Assembly (NCBI RefSeq): GCF_002078175.1
Contig: NZ_MWFK01000001.1
Coordinates: 3,286,001-3,350,000, forward strand
Reading direction: 5' to 3'
From: Streptomyces sp. M41(2017)
GTDB lineage: Bacteria; Actinomycetota; Actinomycetes; Streptomycetales; Streptomycetaceae
DNA: 64,000 bases
Both the position numbers and the translations under genes were made by a program. This document shows, piece after piece, positions 25,439-33,296 of this stretch; the first letter of the stretch is position 1, and every line of letters starts with the position of its first letter. The notes under the pieces were generated by a model. The model was not told the DNA's origin, did not search any database, and saw only the letters and a list, made by a program, of their open reading frames with translations.

Positions 25439-25738
25439 TCCACCGCCCCGGCCGAGTCGTCGCGGACCTGGATCTCCTCGAGCAGGCGTGCCCAGGTCCC
25501 GTCCGCCTCCCAGCGGGCGAACCGCTCGTAGACCGTCTGCCAGGGCCCGTACCGTTCGGGCAGGTCACGCCACGGAGCACCCGTCCGCAACCGCCACAAC
25601 ACCCCGTTGATCACCTGCCGGTGATCCCGCCACGGACGACCCCGCCCGTCAACACCCGGCAACAACGGCGCTATCCGACCCCACGCCGCATCCGTCAACT
25701 CGCCACGACCCACCACAAGATCAATTATCAGACACGGC
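24810..25738 (-). mobile_element. IS5-family insertion sequence, 929 bp, flanked by CTAG
   Basis: Imperfect terminal inverted repeats (left end GAACTGTCTGACAAATGATC, right end complement GCCGTGTCTGATAATTGATC) bound the element. CTAG is duplicated outside both ends (24806-24809 and 25739-25742). The transposase is split into two overlapping frames read leftward, as in several IS5 subgroups. Both copies of CTAG act as stop codons: the left one ends the transposase, the right one ends the host gene. Ends and frames look intact, so the element may be functional. Confidence 0.92.
25291..25716 (-). CDS. IS5-family transposase, N-terminal part (orfA)
   Basis: A 141-aa frame with the DUF4096-type N-terminus (LTDAAWGRIAPLLP, then WRDHRQVINGVLWRLRTGAPWRDLP) and the first catalytic Asp in SVDSTMNRAHQHAAGA. 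GTG starts at 25716 or 25713 lie just inside the right terminal repeat. After the A4G5 run the orfA frame continues for about 30 residues of out-of-frame translation before stopping. Confidence 0.88.
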   Translation of the reverse strand: MVGRGELTDAAWGRIAPLLPGVDGRGRPWRDHRQVINGVLWRLRTGAPWRDLPERYGPWQTVYERFARWEADGTWARLLEEIQVRDDSAGAVEWTVSVDSTMNRAHQHAAGARKRGQRRGTNWKIRHARRLARRSAGPAAG

Positions 25739-26281
25739 CTAGCGGCGCTTGCGGCGCTTCAGCAGGAGGCGCGGGAGCGCGGCGGGGATCTCCTGGCGGG
25801 TGGTCGCCGCGGTCGGCAGCGGCCGCTGTGCGAGTGATCCGTCGGGCAGCCCGGCGGTCGCGCCCGTCGGTTCCAGGCGGACGAGCCGGCACTCGCGGGC
25901 CCAGCGCTCGGGCATGGCCTCGCCGTCGGGCGCGTTCAGCCGCTTGCCCTTGAGCTCGCCGACGGCGGCCTCCCACTCCGGGGTGCCCGCCGCGAGTTCG
26001 GTGACGCGCGCCGACCAGGAGACGAGCCGGCCGCCCTTGTCCTTGCTGCGCACGGTGACGACCGCGTCGCCCCCGTCGGTCAGGCCGGGCAGCGGCTGCT
26101 CGCCGGGCCCGTCGCCGAGCAGGAGGACGGCCCCGTCGGCCCAGACGTGCCAGAGCGGACGGGTGGGCACCTCCCGGTCCGGACCGGGAGGTGCCGGCAG
26201 GCTGCCGGCGCGCACCCAGATCAGCCCGGACTTCTTGGTGGCCTCCTCGATGAGGGCCCGGTCGAGCAGCTCGTGCGTCAT
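25739..26281 (-). CDS. Conserved hypothetical protein, intact beside the IS
   Basis: A 180-aa cytoplasmic protein (MTHELLDRALIEEATKKSGLIWVRA...). The segment RPLWHVWADGAVLLLGDGPGEQPLPGL, then AVVTVRSKDKGGRLVSWSARV, resembles a flavin/split-barrel-like beta fold (pyridoxamine-phosphate-oxidase-like), but no cofactor motif is clear. The very basic C-terminus (LLLKRRKRR) is followed immediately by TAG. The IS has inserted there, yet the duplicated CTAG restores the stop, so the protein is unchanged. It lies 23 bp behind corA and is probably co-transcribed with it. Confidence 0.78.
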   Translation of the reverse strand: MTHELLDRALIEEATKKSGLIWVRAGSLPAPPGPDREVPTRPLWHVWADGAVLLLGDGPGEQPLPGLTDGGDAVVTVRSKDKGGRLVSWSARVTELAAGTPEWEAAVGELKGKRLNAPDGEAMPERWARECRLVRLEPTGATAGLPDGSLAQRPLPTAATTRQEIPAALPRLLLKRRKRR

Positions 26282-26304
26282 GGGCCCAGCCTATCCAGGC
26301 CCTC

Positions 26305-27417
26305 CTAGAGCCAGCCGTTGCGCTTCAGGATGCGGTGGATGGAGAGACAGAGCCCGACCGTGACGGCCATGACGACCGGGTAGCCGTACCGCCAGTGCAG
26401 CTCCGGCATGTGCTCGAAGTTCATTCCGTACACACCACACACCATCGTCGGTACGGCGATGATCGCGGCCCAGGACGTGATCTTGCGCATGTCCTCGTTC
26501 TGTGCGACGGACGCCTGCGCGAGGTTGGCCTGGAGGATCGAGTTGAGCAGTTCGTCGAAGCCGAGGACCTGCTCCTGGACGCGCGCGAGGTGGTCGGCGA
26601 CGTCACGGAAGTACTTCTGGATGTCGGGGTCGACCAGCCGCATCGGCCGCTCACTGAGCAGCTGCATCGGGCGCAGCAGCGGCGACACCGCCCGCTTGAA
26701 CTCCAGCACCTCGCGCTTGAGCTGGTAGATCTGCCCGGCGTCCGTGCCGCGCGGGGAGCCCTTGCGGCCCGGCGAGAACACCTCGGTCTCGACCTCGTCG
26801 ATGTCGTCCTGCACGGCGTCCGCGACCGCGATGTACCCGTCGACGACGTGGTCGGCGATCGCGTGCAGCACCGCCGAGGGGCCCTTGGAGAGCAGCTCGG
26901 GGTCGTCCTGGAGCCGGTGCCGCAGCGCGCGCAGCGAGCCCTGCCCGCCGTGCCGGACCGTGATGAAGAAGTCCCCTCCGGTGAAGCACATCACCTCACC
27001 GGTCTCGACGATCTCGCTGGTCGCGGTGAGCCGGTCGTGCTCGACGTAGTGGATGGTCTTGAACACGGTGAACAGGGAGTCGTCGTAGCGCTCCAGCTTG
27101 GGGCGCTGGTGGGCCTGTACGGCGTCCTCGACGGCCAGCGGGTGCAGGCCGAACTCCCGGGCGATACCGGCGAACTCGTCCTCCGTGGGCTCGTGCAGGC
27201 CGATCCACACGAACCCGCCGTCGCGGCGCACCTGGCGCATCGCCTCGTGCGGGGTGAGCTGGGTGAGCGTCTCGACGCGGGCGCCGTCGCGGTAGACGGC
27301 GCAGTCGACCACGGCCGACGGGGTGCCGGGGTCACGGGTGGTGTCGTACGAGCCACTGTCCTTGCGCAGCGGCGGACGGGGGCGGACCGCGGCGCGCAGG
27401 TCACGGATCATCGACAT
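26305..27417 (-). CDS. corA: CorA-type magnesium/cobalt transporter
   Basis: A 370-aa divalent-cation channel. A long N-terminal cytoplasmic funnel domain is followed by two C-terminal TM helices with the universal selectivity motif VYGMNFEHMPELHW between them. The second helix (YPVVMAVTVGLCLSIHRIL) leads to a basic end (KRNGWL). The ATG at 27417 has AAAAGGAG at 7-nt spacing. A 600-bp gene-free region lies upstream, so a long leader is possible. corA follows the mrp/MgtE-N block as in mycobacteria. Confidence 0.95.
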   Translation of the reverse strand: MSMIRDLRAAVRPRPPLRKDSGSYDTTRDPGTPSAVVDCAVYRDGARVETLTQLTPHEAMRQVRRDGGFVWIGLHEPTEDEFAGIAREFGLHPLAVEDAVQAHQRPKLERYDDSLFTVFKTIHYVEHDRLTATSEIVETGEVMCFTGGDFFITVRHGGQGSLRALRHRLQDDPELLSKGPSAVLHAIADHVVDGYIAVADAVQDDIDEVETEVFSPGRKGSPRGTDAGQIYQLKREVLEFKRAVSPLLRPMQLLSERPMRLVDPDIQKYFRDVADHLARVQEQVLGFDELLNSILQANLAQASVAQNEDMRKITSWAAIIAVPTMVCGVYGMNFEHMPELHWRYGYPVVMAVTVGLCLSIHRILKRNGWL

Positions 27418-27553
27418 GGCAGGCTCCTTTTCGCAACGGAGGCGGCCTGCGACGGGTGGAACTACCCGGAATGGGGACGTCCTGACTGCGGATGTTTGGC
27501 ACGTCCACAAAGCGGGGAGCACCGCACCGTCGCGGTGGCAGCTTCGCTACTGA

Positions 27554-27595
27554 TTCAGATCGGACAGATCAGGGGTTCAGATCGGACAGATCAGG
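27554..27595. repeat. Two 20-bp direct repeats, 22-bp period
   Basis: TTCAGATCGGACAGATCAGG at 27554-27573 and again at 27576-27595, separated by two bases. Each contains GATC-n5-GATC, a dyad-like element. Confidence 0.85.
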
Positions 27596-27803
27596 CGGAA
27601 ACGAAGCGCTCTTCCGTGGTGCACCGGGCAACGCTGACACGTATGCACACGATTGCGGGAGACGGCAGCCGGCAGGGCTGAAAGACCAGCGGGACCAGCT
27701 ACGGACTCAGCGACAGGAAGAGCGGGTGGTACTGCACGATCGACTTCGATCCATTGCAGCCCCACCTCCTCCGGTCGGTCCCCCGTGGGGGACGAGCCAT
27801 CCC

Positions 27804-27838
27804 CCGAAGGGGAGTCTGTCTCCCTCCGAAGGGGAGTC
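27804..27838. repeat. Two 13-bp direct repeats, 22-bp period
   Basis: CCGAAGGGGAGTC at 27804-27816 and 27826-27838, in the same gene-free region. The C-run before and G-run inside each copy can also form small hairpins. Confidence 0.75.
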
Positions 27839-28037
27839 AGATCAGTCTCAGTGCGTCGGAGCCTTCGGGGCCAACTCCCGCAGCGCCATGAGGGCATGAG
27901 GGGTGCGTCCGATACCAGCTGCTCCGACCAGCGGCCAAGACTATCAGCGCACCGATGTGTCAAGGCGCAGCTTTGCGCGTTGTTGACCACGGGGTGCGGT
28001 GCCCGCCCTGGTGGGCGGCCCCGCCTATGCTCGGCGC

Positions 28038-28622
28038 ATGGCAGATGTTCTCCCCCTGGTCGAGGCCCGTTTGCGCTCCGCGCTGGGCGAACCCGACGCG
28101 CGCGCCGCGGTCACCTTCCTCGGTACCGACCGCATCGAGGTGGTGCGCTTCACAGAGGGCGACGTCGTCCGCTACGCCACGCTCGGCATGTCCGCCCAGC
28201 CGATGGCCGACCCCACCGCGGCGCTGGCCGACCCGGTGAAGGGCCCGCGCGCCGAGCTGATCCTCTCGGTCCGCCCGGCCGGCGCCGACACCGACAAGGT
28301 GCTCCGCCCGCTGGCCGTCCTCGCCGCCTCGCCGCAGGTCGAGGGTCTGATCGTGGCCCCCGGCGCCTCCCTCGACGTGGGGGAACCGCTGTGGCCCGGC
28401 GCGCCGTTCACCTCGGTCCTGGTCGCGGAGTCCGGCGCCCTGGTGGAGGACCTGGAGCTCGACGAGCCGGCCGATCCCGTGCGATTCCTGCCGCTGCTCC
28501 CCATGACCCCGAACGAGGCGGCGTGGAAGCGGGTGCACGGCGCCGCCGCGCTTCAGGAGCGCTGGCTGAACGGCGGGACGGACCTGCGCGATCCGTTGCG
28601 CAAGTCCGTCCCACTCGACTGA
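28038..28622 (+). CDS. Suppressor-of-fused (SUFU) domain protein
   Basis: A 194-aa protein. The ILSVRPAGADTDKVLRPLAVLAASPQVEGLIVAPGASLDVGEPLW pattern and the C-terminal RFLPLLPMTPNEAAWKRVHGAAALQERW are typical of bacterial SUFU-domain proteins, often linked with contact-dependent toxin/immunity or unknown roles. The ATG at 28038 lies 7 nt after a TATGCT -10-like box and lacks a Shine-Dalgarno, so a leaderless transcript is likely. No toxin gene is adjacent. Function unknown. Confidence 0.82.
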   Translation: MADVLPLVEARLRSALGEPDARAAVTFLGTDRIEVVRFTEGDVVRYATLGMSAQPMADPTAALADPVKGPRAELILSVRPAGADTDKVLRPLAVLAASPQVEGLIVAPGASLDVGEPLWPGAPFTSVLVAESGALVEDLELDEPADPVRFLPLLPMTPNEAAWKRVHGAAALQERWLNGGTDLRDPLRKSVPLD

Positions 28623-28714
28623 TCTCCGAGCCTGACAGGACGTCAACTGTCCTGCCCCTCAGGTGAATCGGCGGCCTCTGTCCGGTTCGGGCCGGCTCGA
28701 CCGGCCCGGCCGGC

Positions 28715-29968
28715 TCAGTTCGCGAAGACCGTGACACCGTCCTCGGTGGCGTGGGCCGGCTCCAGCTCCTGTGCCTCGTGGGTGAGGGCGTGCCGCCGGA
28801 CGAGGACCACCGCGGCGCCGAGCAGCGCGGTGACCGCGGCCACCACGAACGGGATGCGGACGTCGGTCCACTCCTCGATCTTCGGTGCGAAGAACGGCGC
28901 CGCGGCCGCGGCGAACCAGCGCACGAAGTTGTAGCCGGCGCTCGCCACCGGTCGCGGCGCGTCGGAGACCCCGAGGGCCAGCTCCGTGTAGACGGTGTTG
29001 TTCACCCCGATGAAGGCGCCGGACAGGATCGTGCAGACGATCGCGGTGGTGTGGTCGCCGTACCCGAGGGCCAGGACGTCCGCCGCGAGCAGCACCAGCG
29101 AGCCGCCGAGCACCTTGAGCGAGCCGAACCGCGCCTGCATGCGCGGTGCCGCGATCACCGAGAAGACCGCGAGCAGCACACCCCAGCAGAAGAACACCGC
29201 GCCCGACTTGTAGGGCGTCATGTTCAGCACGAACGGGGTGAAGGCCAGCACGGTGAAGAACGTGTAGTTGTAGAAGAACGCGGATGTCGCCGCGGAGGCG
29301 AGGCCGCCGTGCCCGAGGGCGCGCAGCGGGTCGAGCAGGGACGTCTTGCGTGCCGGCTTCGGCTGTTCCTTGAGGAACACCGTGATGCACAGGAAGCCGA
29401 TCGCCATCAGGAACGCGGTGCCGAAGAACGGGTAGCGCCAGCTGGCGTCACCGAGCAGCGCGCCGAGCAGGGGGCCGCAGGCCATGCCGAGGCCGAGCGC
29501 GGACTCGTAGAGCAGGATCGCCGCCGCGCTGCCGCCGGCCGCGGCGCCGACGATCACGGCGAGGGCCGTGGAGACGAACAGCGCGTTGCCGAGACCCCAG
29601 CCCGCCCGGAAGCCGACCAGTTCGCCGACCGACCCCGAGGTGCCGGCGAGCCCGGCGAAGACCACGACGAGCGCGAGGCCGAGCAGCAGGGTCTTCTTGC
29701 CGCCGATGCGGCTGGAGACGAAGCCGGTGACCAGCATCGCCACGGCGGTGATGAGGAAGTACGAGGTGAAGAGGAGCGACACCTGGCTCGGGGTCGCGTC
29801 GAGGCCCTTGGCGATGGAGGGCAGGATCGGGTCGACGAGCCCGATGCCCATGAAGGCGACGACGGACGCGCCGGCCGTCGCCCAGACGGCCTTGGGCTGG
29901 CGCAGGAGGCCGCCCGCGCCCGCGTCGAACGTGTCCCCTTCGGCGGGGGCTTCCGTGCTGCTGATCAT
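28715..29968 (-). CDS. MFS drug-efflux-type transporter
   Basis: A 417-aa proton-coupled exporter with about 12 TM helices. The N-terminal half has VDPILPSIAKGLDATPSQVSLLFTSYFL and the loop 2-3 motif GFVSSRIGGKKTLLLGLALVV, placing it in the DHA1 drug:H+ antiporter group. Motif C-like GLGMACGPLLGALLGDASWR is present. The ATG at 29968 follows AAGGAG. The promoter carries a TTAGG-TGG-CCTAA palindrome, suggesting control by a DNA-binding repressor, but no regulator gene is next to it. Confidence 0.9.
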   Translation of the reverse strand: MISSTEAPAEGDTFDAGAGGLLRQPKAVWATAGASVVAFMGIGLVDPILPSIAKGLDATPSQVSLLFTSYFLITAVAMLVTGFVSSRIGGKKTLLLGLALVVVFAGLAGTSGSVGELVGFRAGWGLGNALFVSTALAVIVGAAAGGSAAAILLYESALGLGMACGPLLGALLGDASWRYPFFGTAFLMAIGFLCITVFLKEQPKPARKTSLLDPLRALGHGGLASAATSAFFYNYTFFTVLAFTPFVLNMTPYKSGAVFFCWGVLLAVFSVIAAPRMQARFGSLKVLGGSLVLLAADVLALGYGDHTTAIVCTILSGAFIGVNNTVYTELALGVSDAPRPVASAGYNFVRWFAAAAAPFFAPKIEEWTDVRIPFVVAAVTALLGAAVVLVRRHALTHEAQELEPAHATEDGVTVFAN

Positions 29969-30013
29969 GCCCGCTCCTTCACTGCGTACCGGCCAGATCG
30001 TTGTGCTATACAC

Positions 30014-30043
30014 ACGATAAGTTAGGTGGCCTAATTAATGCAA
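30014..30043 (-). promoter_or_regulatory. Promoter with palindromic operator upstream of MFS gene
   Basis: On the minus strand TTGCAT (30043-30038), an 18-bp spacer and TATCGT (30019-30014). The spacer contains the perfect palindrome TTAGGTGGCCTAA (30022-30034). Repression by occlusion of the spacer is the natural reading. The TTAGG half-site resembles, but does not match, the DtxR/IdeR iron box. Confidence 0.55.
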
Positions 30044-30121
30044 GGTACACACAGTTTTGTCGTGTCAGGCACACGCCGGACGGGTGATCGTCCTTGACGC
30101 GAGGAAGGACGGGGAGGACCG

Positions 30122-30772
30122 TTGGGCTCTATGAGGGGCGAACCCAGTTGCCCGAAGTGTGGTGGCCGGGTCAGGGCTCCCGGCCTCTTTGCCGACTCGT
30201 GGCAGTGCGATGTGCACGGCACGGTGCATCCGCTGCAGCCCGTGATCCCGCCCAGCGTCGAGGCCCTCGGTGTGGTCGTGCACCGCGCCCGGGTGCCGGT
30301 ATGGATGCCCTGGCCGCTGCCCGTCGGCTGGCTGTTCACCGGCGCCTCCTTCGCCGGCGACGACCGCAGCGGTGGGCGTGCCACCGCCGTCGCCTGCTCG
30401 GGCCCGGGGCCGCTCGGCGGCATGGGTGAGCTGATCCTGGTCGCCGAGGAACTCGGCGTGGGCCTCGGCGCGCGGTACGCGGGCGTCGACGGACCGGACC
30501 CCGGACCCTCCATGAACGTCGAGAAGCCCCCGCAGGCGAAGGTGCTCGCGGCCGGCCGCCCCACCCCCCTCTGGCACGTGCCCAGCGCCCCCGACGACCG
30601 CGCCGTCTTCGCGGGCGAGGCCCTCGGGATGTGGCTGTGGGCCGTCGTCTGGCCCGAGCAGACCGGGCTGCTGATGTACGACGAACTGGTGCTGACGGAT
30701 CTGCGGGACGCCGGCGCGGAGGTCGACCTGCTGCCCTGCGGGGCACTGTCGCCGCGGATCCTGGAACCCTGA
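30122..30772 (+). CDS. DUF6758-like conserved Streptomyces protein
   Basis: A 216-aa protein. An N-terminal zinc-ribbon-like pair CPKC plus C/H (SWQCDVHG) is followed by VPVWMPWPLPVGWLFTGASFAGDDRSGGRATAVACSGPGPLGGMGELILVAEELGVGLGA. The start could be TTG at 30122 (GGGGAGG 4 nt upstream) or ATG at 30131. It diverges from the MFS gene. I believe this is the DUF6758 family, known only from actinomycetes; function unknown. Confidence 0.8.
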   Translation: MGSMRGEPSCPKCGGRVRAPGLFADSWQCDVHGTVHPLQPVIPPSVEALGVVVHRARVPVWMPWPLPVGWLFTGASFAGDDRSGGRATAVACSGPGPLGGMGELILVAEELGVGLGARYAGVDGPDPGPSMNVEKPPQAKVLAAGRPTPLWHVPSAPDDRAVFAGEALGMWLWAVVWPEQTGLLMYDELVLTDLRDAGAEVDLLPCGALSPRILEP

Positions 30773-30941
30773 GCCCGTCTCCGGGGCCCACGAGGCGGGC
30801 TGCGGCGCCGGGGAACGCCGGGGCCCCCGCCCGTCCGCGGGTGTAGGGGGCGCTCGGCCGGTTCGGGTGTGACAGGAGTGCCTCGGATTCCCGTTATCCT
30901 TGAGCGTCCCGTCCGTCCCGTCACCGCTTGGAGTCCGCGTA

Positions 30942-31799
30942 GTGCGCATCGACCTGCACGCCCACTCCACCGCGTCCGACGGCACGGACACCCCGGCCGA
31001 GCTGGTGCGCAACGCCGCCGCGGCCGGGCTGGACGTCGTCGCGCTGACCGACCACGACACCACCCGCGGGTACGCCGAGGCCGTCGCCGCGCTGCCCGAG
31101 GGGCTCACCCTCGTCACCGGCGCCGAACTGTCCTGCCGCGTCGACGGCATCAGCATGCACATGCTGGCCTACCTCTTCGACCCCGAGGAGCCCACCCTGC
31201 TCGCCGAGCGCGAGCTGGTGCGGGACGACCGGGTGCCGCGCGCCCAGGCCATGATCACCAGGCTGCGCGACGCGGGCGTGCCGATCAGCTGGGAGCAGGT
31301 GGCGCGTATCGCGGGCGACGGGTCCGTCGGCCGCCCGCACATCGCCTCCGCGCTCGTCGAACTGGGCGTCGTCGACACCGTCTCCGACGCCTTCACCGAG
31401 GAGTGGCTCGCCGACGGCGGCCGCGCCTACGTCCCCAAGCACGAGACCGACCCCTTCGAGGCGATCCGGCTCGTCAAGGGAGCCGGAGGCGTCACGGTCT
31501 TCGCGCATCCCGCGGCGGCCAAGCGGGGCCACACCGTGCCCGAGTCGGTGATCGCCGAGCTGGCCGCGGCGGGCCTCGACGGCATCGAGGTCGACCACAT
31601 GGACCACGAACCGTCCACCCGGGCCCGACTGCGCGGCCTGGCGGCCGAACTGGGGCTGCTCACCACGGGCTCGTCCGACTATCACGGCAGCCGCAAGACC
31701 TGCGTGCTCGGCGAGTTCACCACCGACCCCGAGGTCTACGGAGAGATCACCCGCCGCTCCACCGGGGCGTTCCCGGTCCCGGGAGCCGGTGGAGCCTGA
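30942..31799 (+). CDS. PHP-domain metal-dependent phosphoesterase
   Basis: A 285-aa protein with all PHP metal-binding motifs: HAHST (residues about 6-10), ALTDHDTT, TGAELSC, FAHPAAAKRG, and the C-terminal GSSDYHGSRK. Stand-alone proteins of this type include RNase AM/YciV, which hydrolyses 3',5'-nucleotide phosphates and trims 5' ends of rRNA, so a role in RNA or pAp turnover is possible. The GTG at 30942 follows TTGGAG and gives the tight VRIDLHAHST start. Confidence 0.9.
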   Translation: MRIDLHAHSTASDGTDTPAELVRNAAAAGLDVVALTDHDTTRGYAEAVAALPEGLTLVTGAELSCRVDGISMHMLAYLFDPEEPTLLAERELVRDDRVPRAQAMITRLRDAGVPISWEQVARIAGDGSVGRPHIASALVELGVVDTVSDAFTEEWLADGGRAYVPKHETDPFEAIRLVKGAGGVTVFAHPAAAKRGHTVPESVIAELAAAGLDGIEVDHMDHEPSTRARLRGLAAELGLLTTGSSDYHGSRKTCVLGEFTTDPEVYGEITRRSTGAFPVPGAGGA

Positions 31800-32155
31800 T
31801 CCCGGAGGGTCCCCTCCTGGTCCGGGGCGCCGGGCGGACACCCGCCGGCCACCGGTCGCCGACGCCCGGCCGACCTGAACCGGATCCCACCGTCACGGCG
31901 TGTCCGCCGTACCGCACGGCCCTTCCCTGTAGGCGCCCGTCGGTCCCGGACGATTCGTGCCGCCCGCCGCGGAACCGCCCCTGTGGGCCGGTCCGTGCCG
32001 TCGGGCGCACGTGACCTCCGGCGCCGGCCGGGGTCCCGCCGCCCGGCGCCCGCACGCGTCAGGTCCCCGTCCCGCCGACCGCGGGACGCCCGTCCACCCC
32101 GGCGGACGGAACACCCGTCCGCCCCCGCTCACCACGCGCAAGGCTCTTCCTCACC
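31800..32155. other. GC-rich intergenic region before the marC-type gene
   Basis: No gene with convincing start and bias is seen, and no strong hairpin. Only a short GGAGG/CCTCC dyad occurs near 31805. It presumably holds the end of the PHP transcript and the promoter of the MarC-family gene. Confidence 0.5.
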
Positions 32156-32761
32156 ATGTTCGACGTCGCCGTCTTCGGCTCCCTCTTCCTCACGCTCTTC
32201 GTCATCATGGATCCCCCCGGGATCACCCCGATCTTCCTGGCGCTCACCGCGGGCCGCCCGGCCAAGGTGCAGCGACGGATGGCCTTCCAGGCGGTCTGCG
32301 TCGCCGGCGGCGTCATCACCGTCTTCGGGCTCCTCGGCCACCAGATCCTGAACTACCTGCACGTCTCCGTGCCCGCGCTGATGATCGCGGGCGGACTGCT
32401 GCTCCTGCTCATCGCCCTCGACCTGCTGACCGGCAAGACCGACGAGCCGAAGCAGACCAAGGACGTCAACGTCGCCCTCGTGCCCCTCGGCATGCCGCTG
32501 CTCGCCGGGCCCGGAGCGATCGTGTCCGTGATCCTCGCGGTGCAGAAGGCCGACTCGGTCGCCACGCAGGTCTCGGTGTGGACCGCGATCCTCGCCATCC
32601 ACGTCGTGCTGTGGATCGTGATGCGCTACTCGCTGCTGATCATCCGTGTCATCAAGGACGGCGGCGTGGTGCTCGTGACCCGGCTCGCGGGCATGATGCT
32701 CTCCGCGATCGCGGTGCAGCAGATCATCAACGGCGTCACCCAGGTGATCCAGGGCAGCTGA
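32156..32761 (+). CDS. MarC (UPF0056) family integral membrane protein
   Basis: A 201-aa protein with six TM helices. The signature FVIMDPPGITPIFLALTAG in the first loop and VALVPLGMPLLAGPGAIVSVIL in the middle identify the MarC/NAAT family. Members have been proposed as amino-acid transporters or antibiotic-resistance-associated proteins, but the role of MarC itself is unsettled. The ATG at 32156 has only a weak Shine-Dalgarno. A 17-bp terminator follows. Confidence 0.9.
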   Translation: MFDVAVFGSLFLTLFVIMDPPGITPIFLALTAGRPAKVQRRMAFQAVCVAGGVITVFGLLGHQILNYLHVSVPALMIAGGLLLLLIALDLLTGKTDEPKQTKDVNVALVPLGMPLLAGPGAIVSVILAVQKADSVATQVSVWTAILAIHVVLWIVMRYSLLIIRVIKDGGVVLVTRLAGMMLSAIAVQQIINGVTQVIQGS

Positions 32762-32798
32762 GCCACCGGGCCCCCGGCCCCGGACGCCCCCGGACACG

Positions 32799-32836
32799 CG
32801 GAACCCCGTACGGCATACGTGCCGTACGGGGTTCCG
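32799..32836 (+). terminator. Terminator after MarC-family gene
   Basis: 17-bp perfect arms (32799-32815/32820-32836, core GGAACCCCGTACGGCA) with loop TACG. May also serve the convergent small gene. Confidence 0.9.
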
Positions 32837-32918
32837 AAGTCTCTACATCAATAGACGGCCGCGGTCCGCAGCGCCGCGTGTCGGCGCCACCGGTCGCGTC
32901 CTCGCACTACGGGAAGTA

Positions 32919-33071
32919 TTACGAAGCGGTCGAATCGGCGGGGCGGATCCACAGGCGCTGTCCGATGGCGGCGGCCTGCTGAACGATCCTGTTGACGGAG
33001 GCGGCATCCACGACGGTGCTGTCCACGGGGGTTCCGTCGACATCGTCGAGTCGCATGATTTCGAAGCGCAT
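32919..33071 (-). CDS. 50-residue conserved small protein
   Basis: A 50-aa protein (MRFEIMRLDDVDGTPVDSTV...AAAIGQRLWIRPAD). The ATG at 33071 is preceded by GGGAGAAG. It has beta-alpha-beta character and no cysteine, signal or membrane segment. Small proteins of this sort occur across Streptomyces; no function is known to me. The gene lies in an unusually AT-rich pocket (33100-33230) that must contain its promoter and that of the divergent NYN gene. Confidence 0.78.
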   Translation of the reverse strand: MRFEIMRLDDVDGTPVDSTVVDAASVNRIVQQAAAIGQRLWIRPADSTAS

Positions 33072-33296
33072 GGGCTTCTCCCTTCGTCTGGTCATCCTCC
33101 TGAGGAGAACTACTTGTACGGAAAACCGGGGCATCGGTGTCCCGGCTTCCGTATGTATCCAACGGGATGCTTGTTACAAACATTCCCTACGCTAAGGAAA
33201 TTTTTCGAGAACCTAATTACTGAGCGGTAAGCCGGGTGGCGGAGACTGACCGCCGCCGGTTGTGTTCGCAGCGTGACCGCCAGGACAATGGTCGTG

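Larger units (their letters stand above)
27418..28037. other. 620-bp gene-free region upstream of corA with two 22-bp-period repeats
   Basis: Neither strand shows a reading frame with normal codon bias. Two short direct-repeat pairs are present: TTCAGATCGGACAGATCAGG at 27554 and 27576, and CCGAAGGGGAGTC at 27804 and 27826, both with a 22-bp period. A TTGACA on the minus strand (27963-27958) could start a leftward leader of ~500 nt toward corA. The rightward SUFU gene has a TATGCT box at 28025-28030, just before its ATG. Confidence 0.55.

Noticed and set aside
27577..27990. 137-codon minus-strand frame upstream of corA
   Set aside because: No Shine-Dalgarno, poor codon bias and no recognisable domain; likely leader or promoter DNA.
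27418..28037. Magnesium (M-box or ykoK) riboswitch before corA
   Set aside because: No conserved riboswitch core could be recognised by eye; only repeats and a possible promoter are supported.
30022..30034. Iron (DtxR/IdeR) box upstream of the MFS gene
   Set aside because: Only the TTAGG half-sites match; the 19-bp consensus is not satisfied, so it is listed only as a generic operator.
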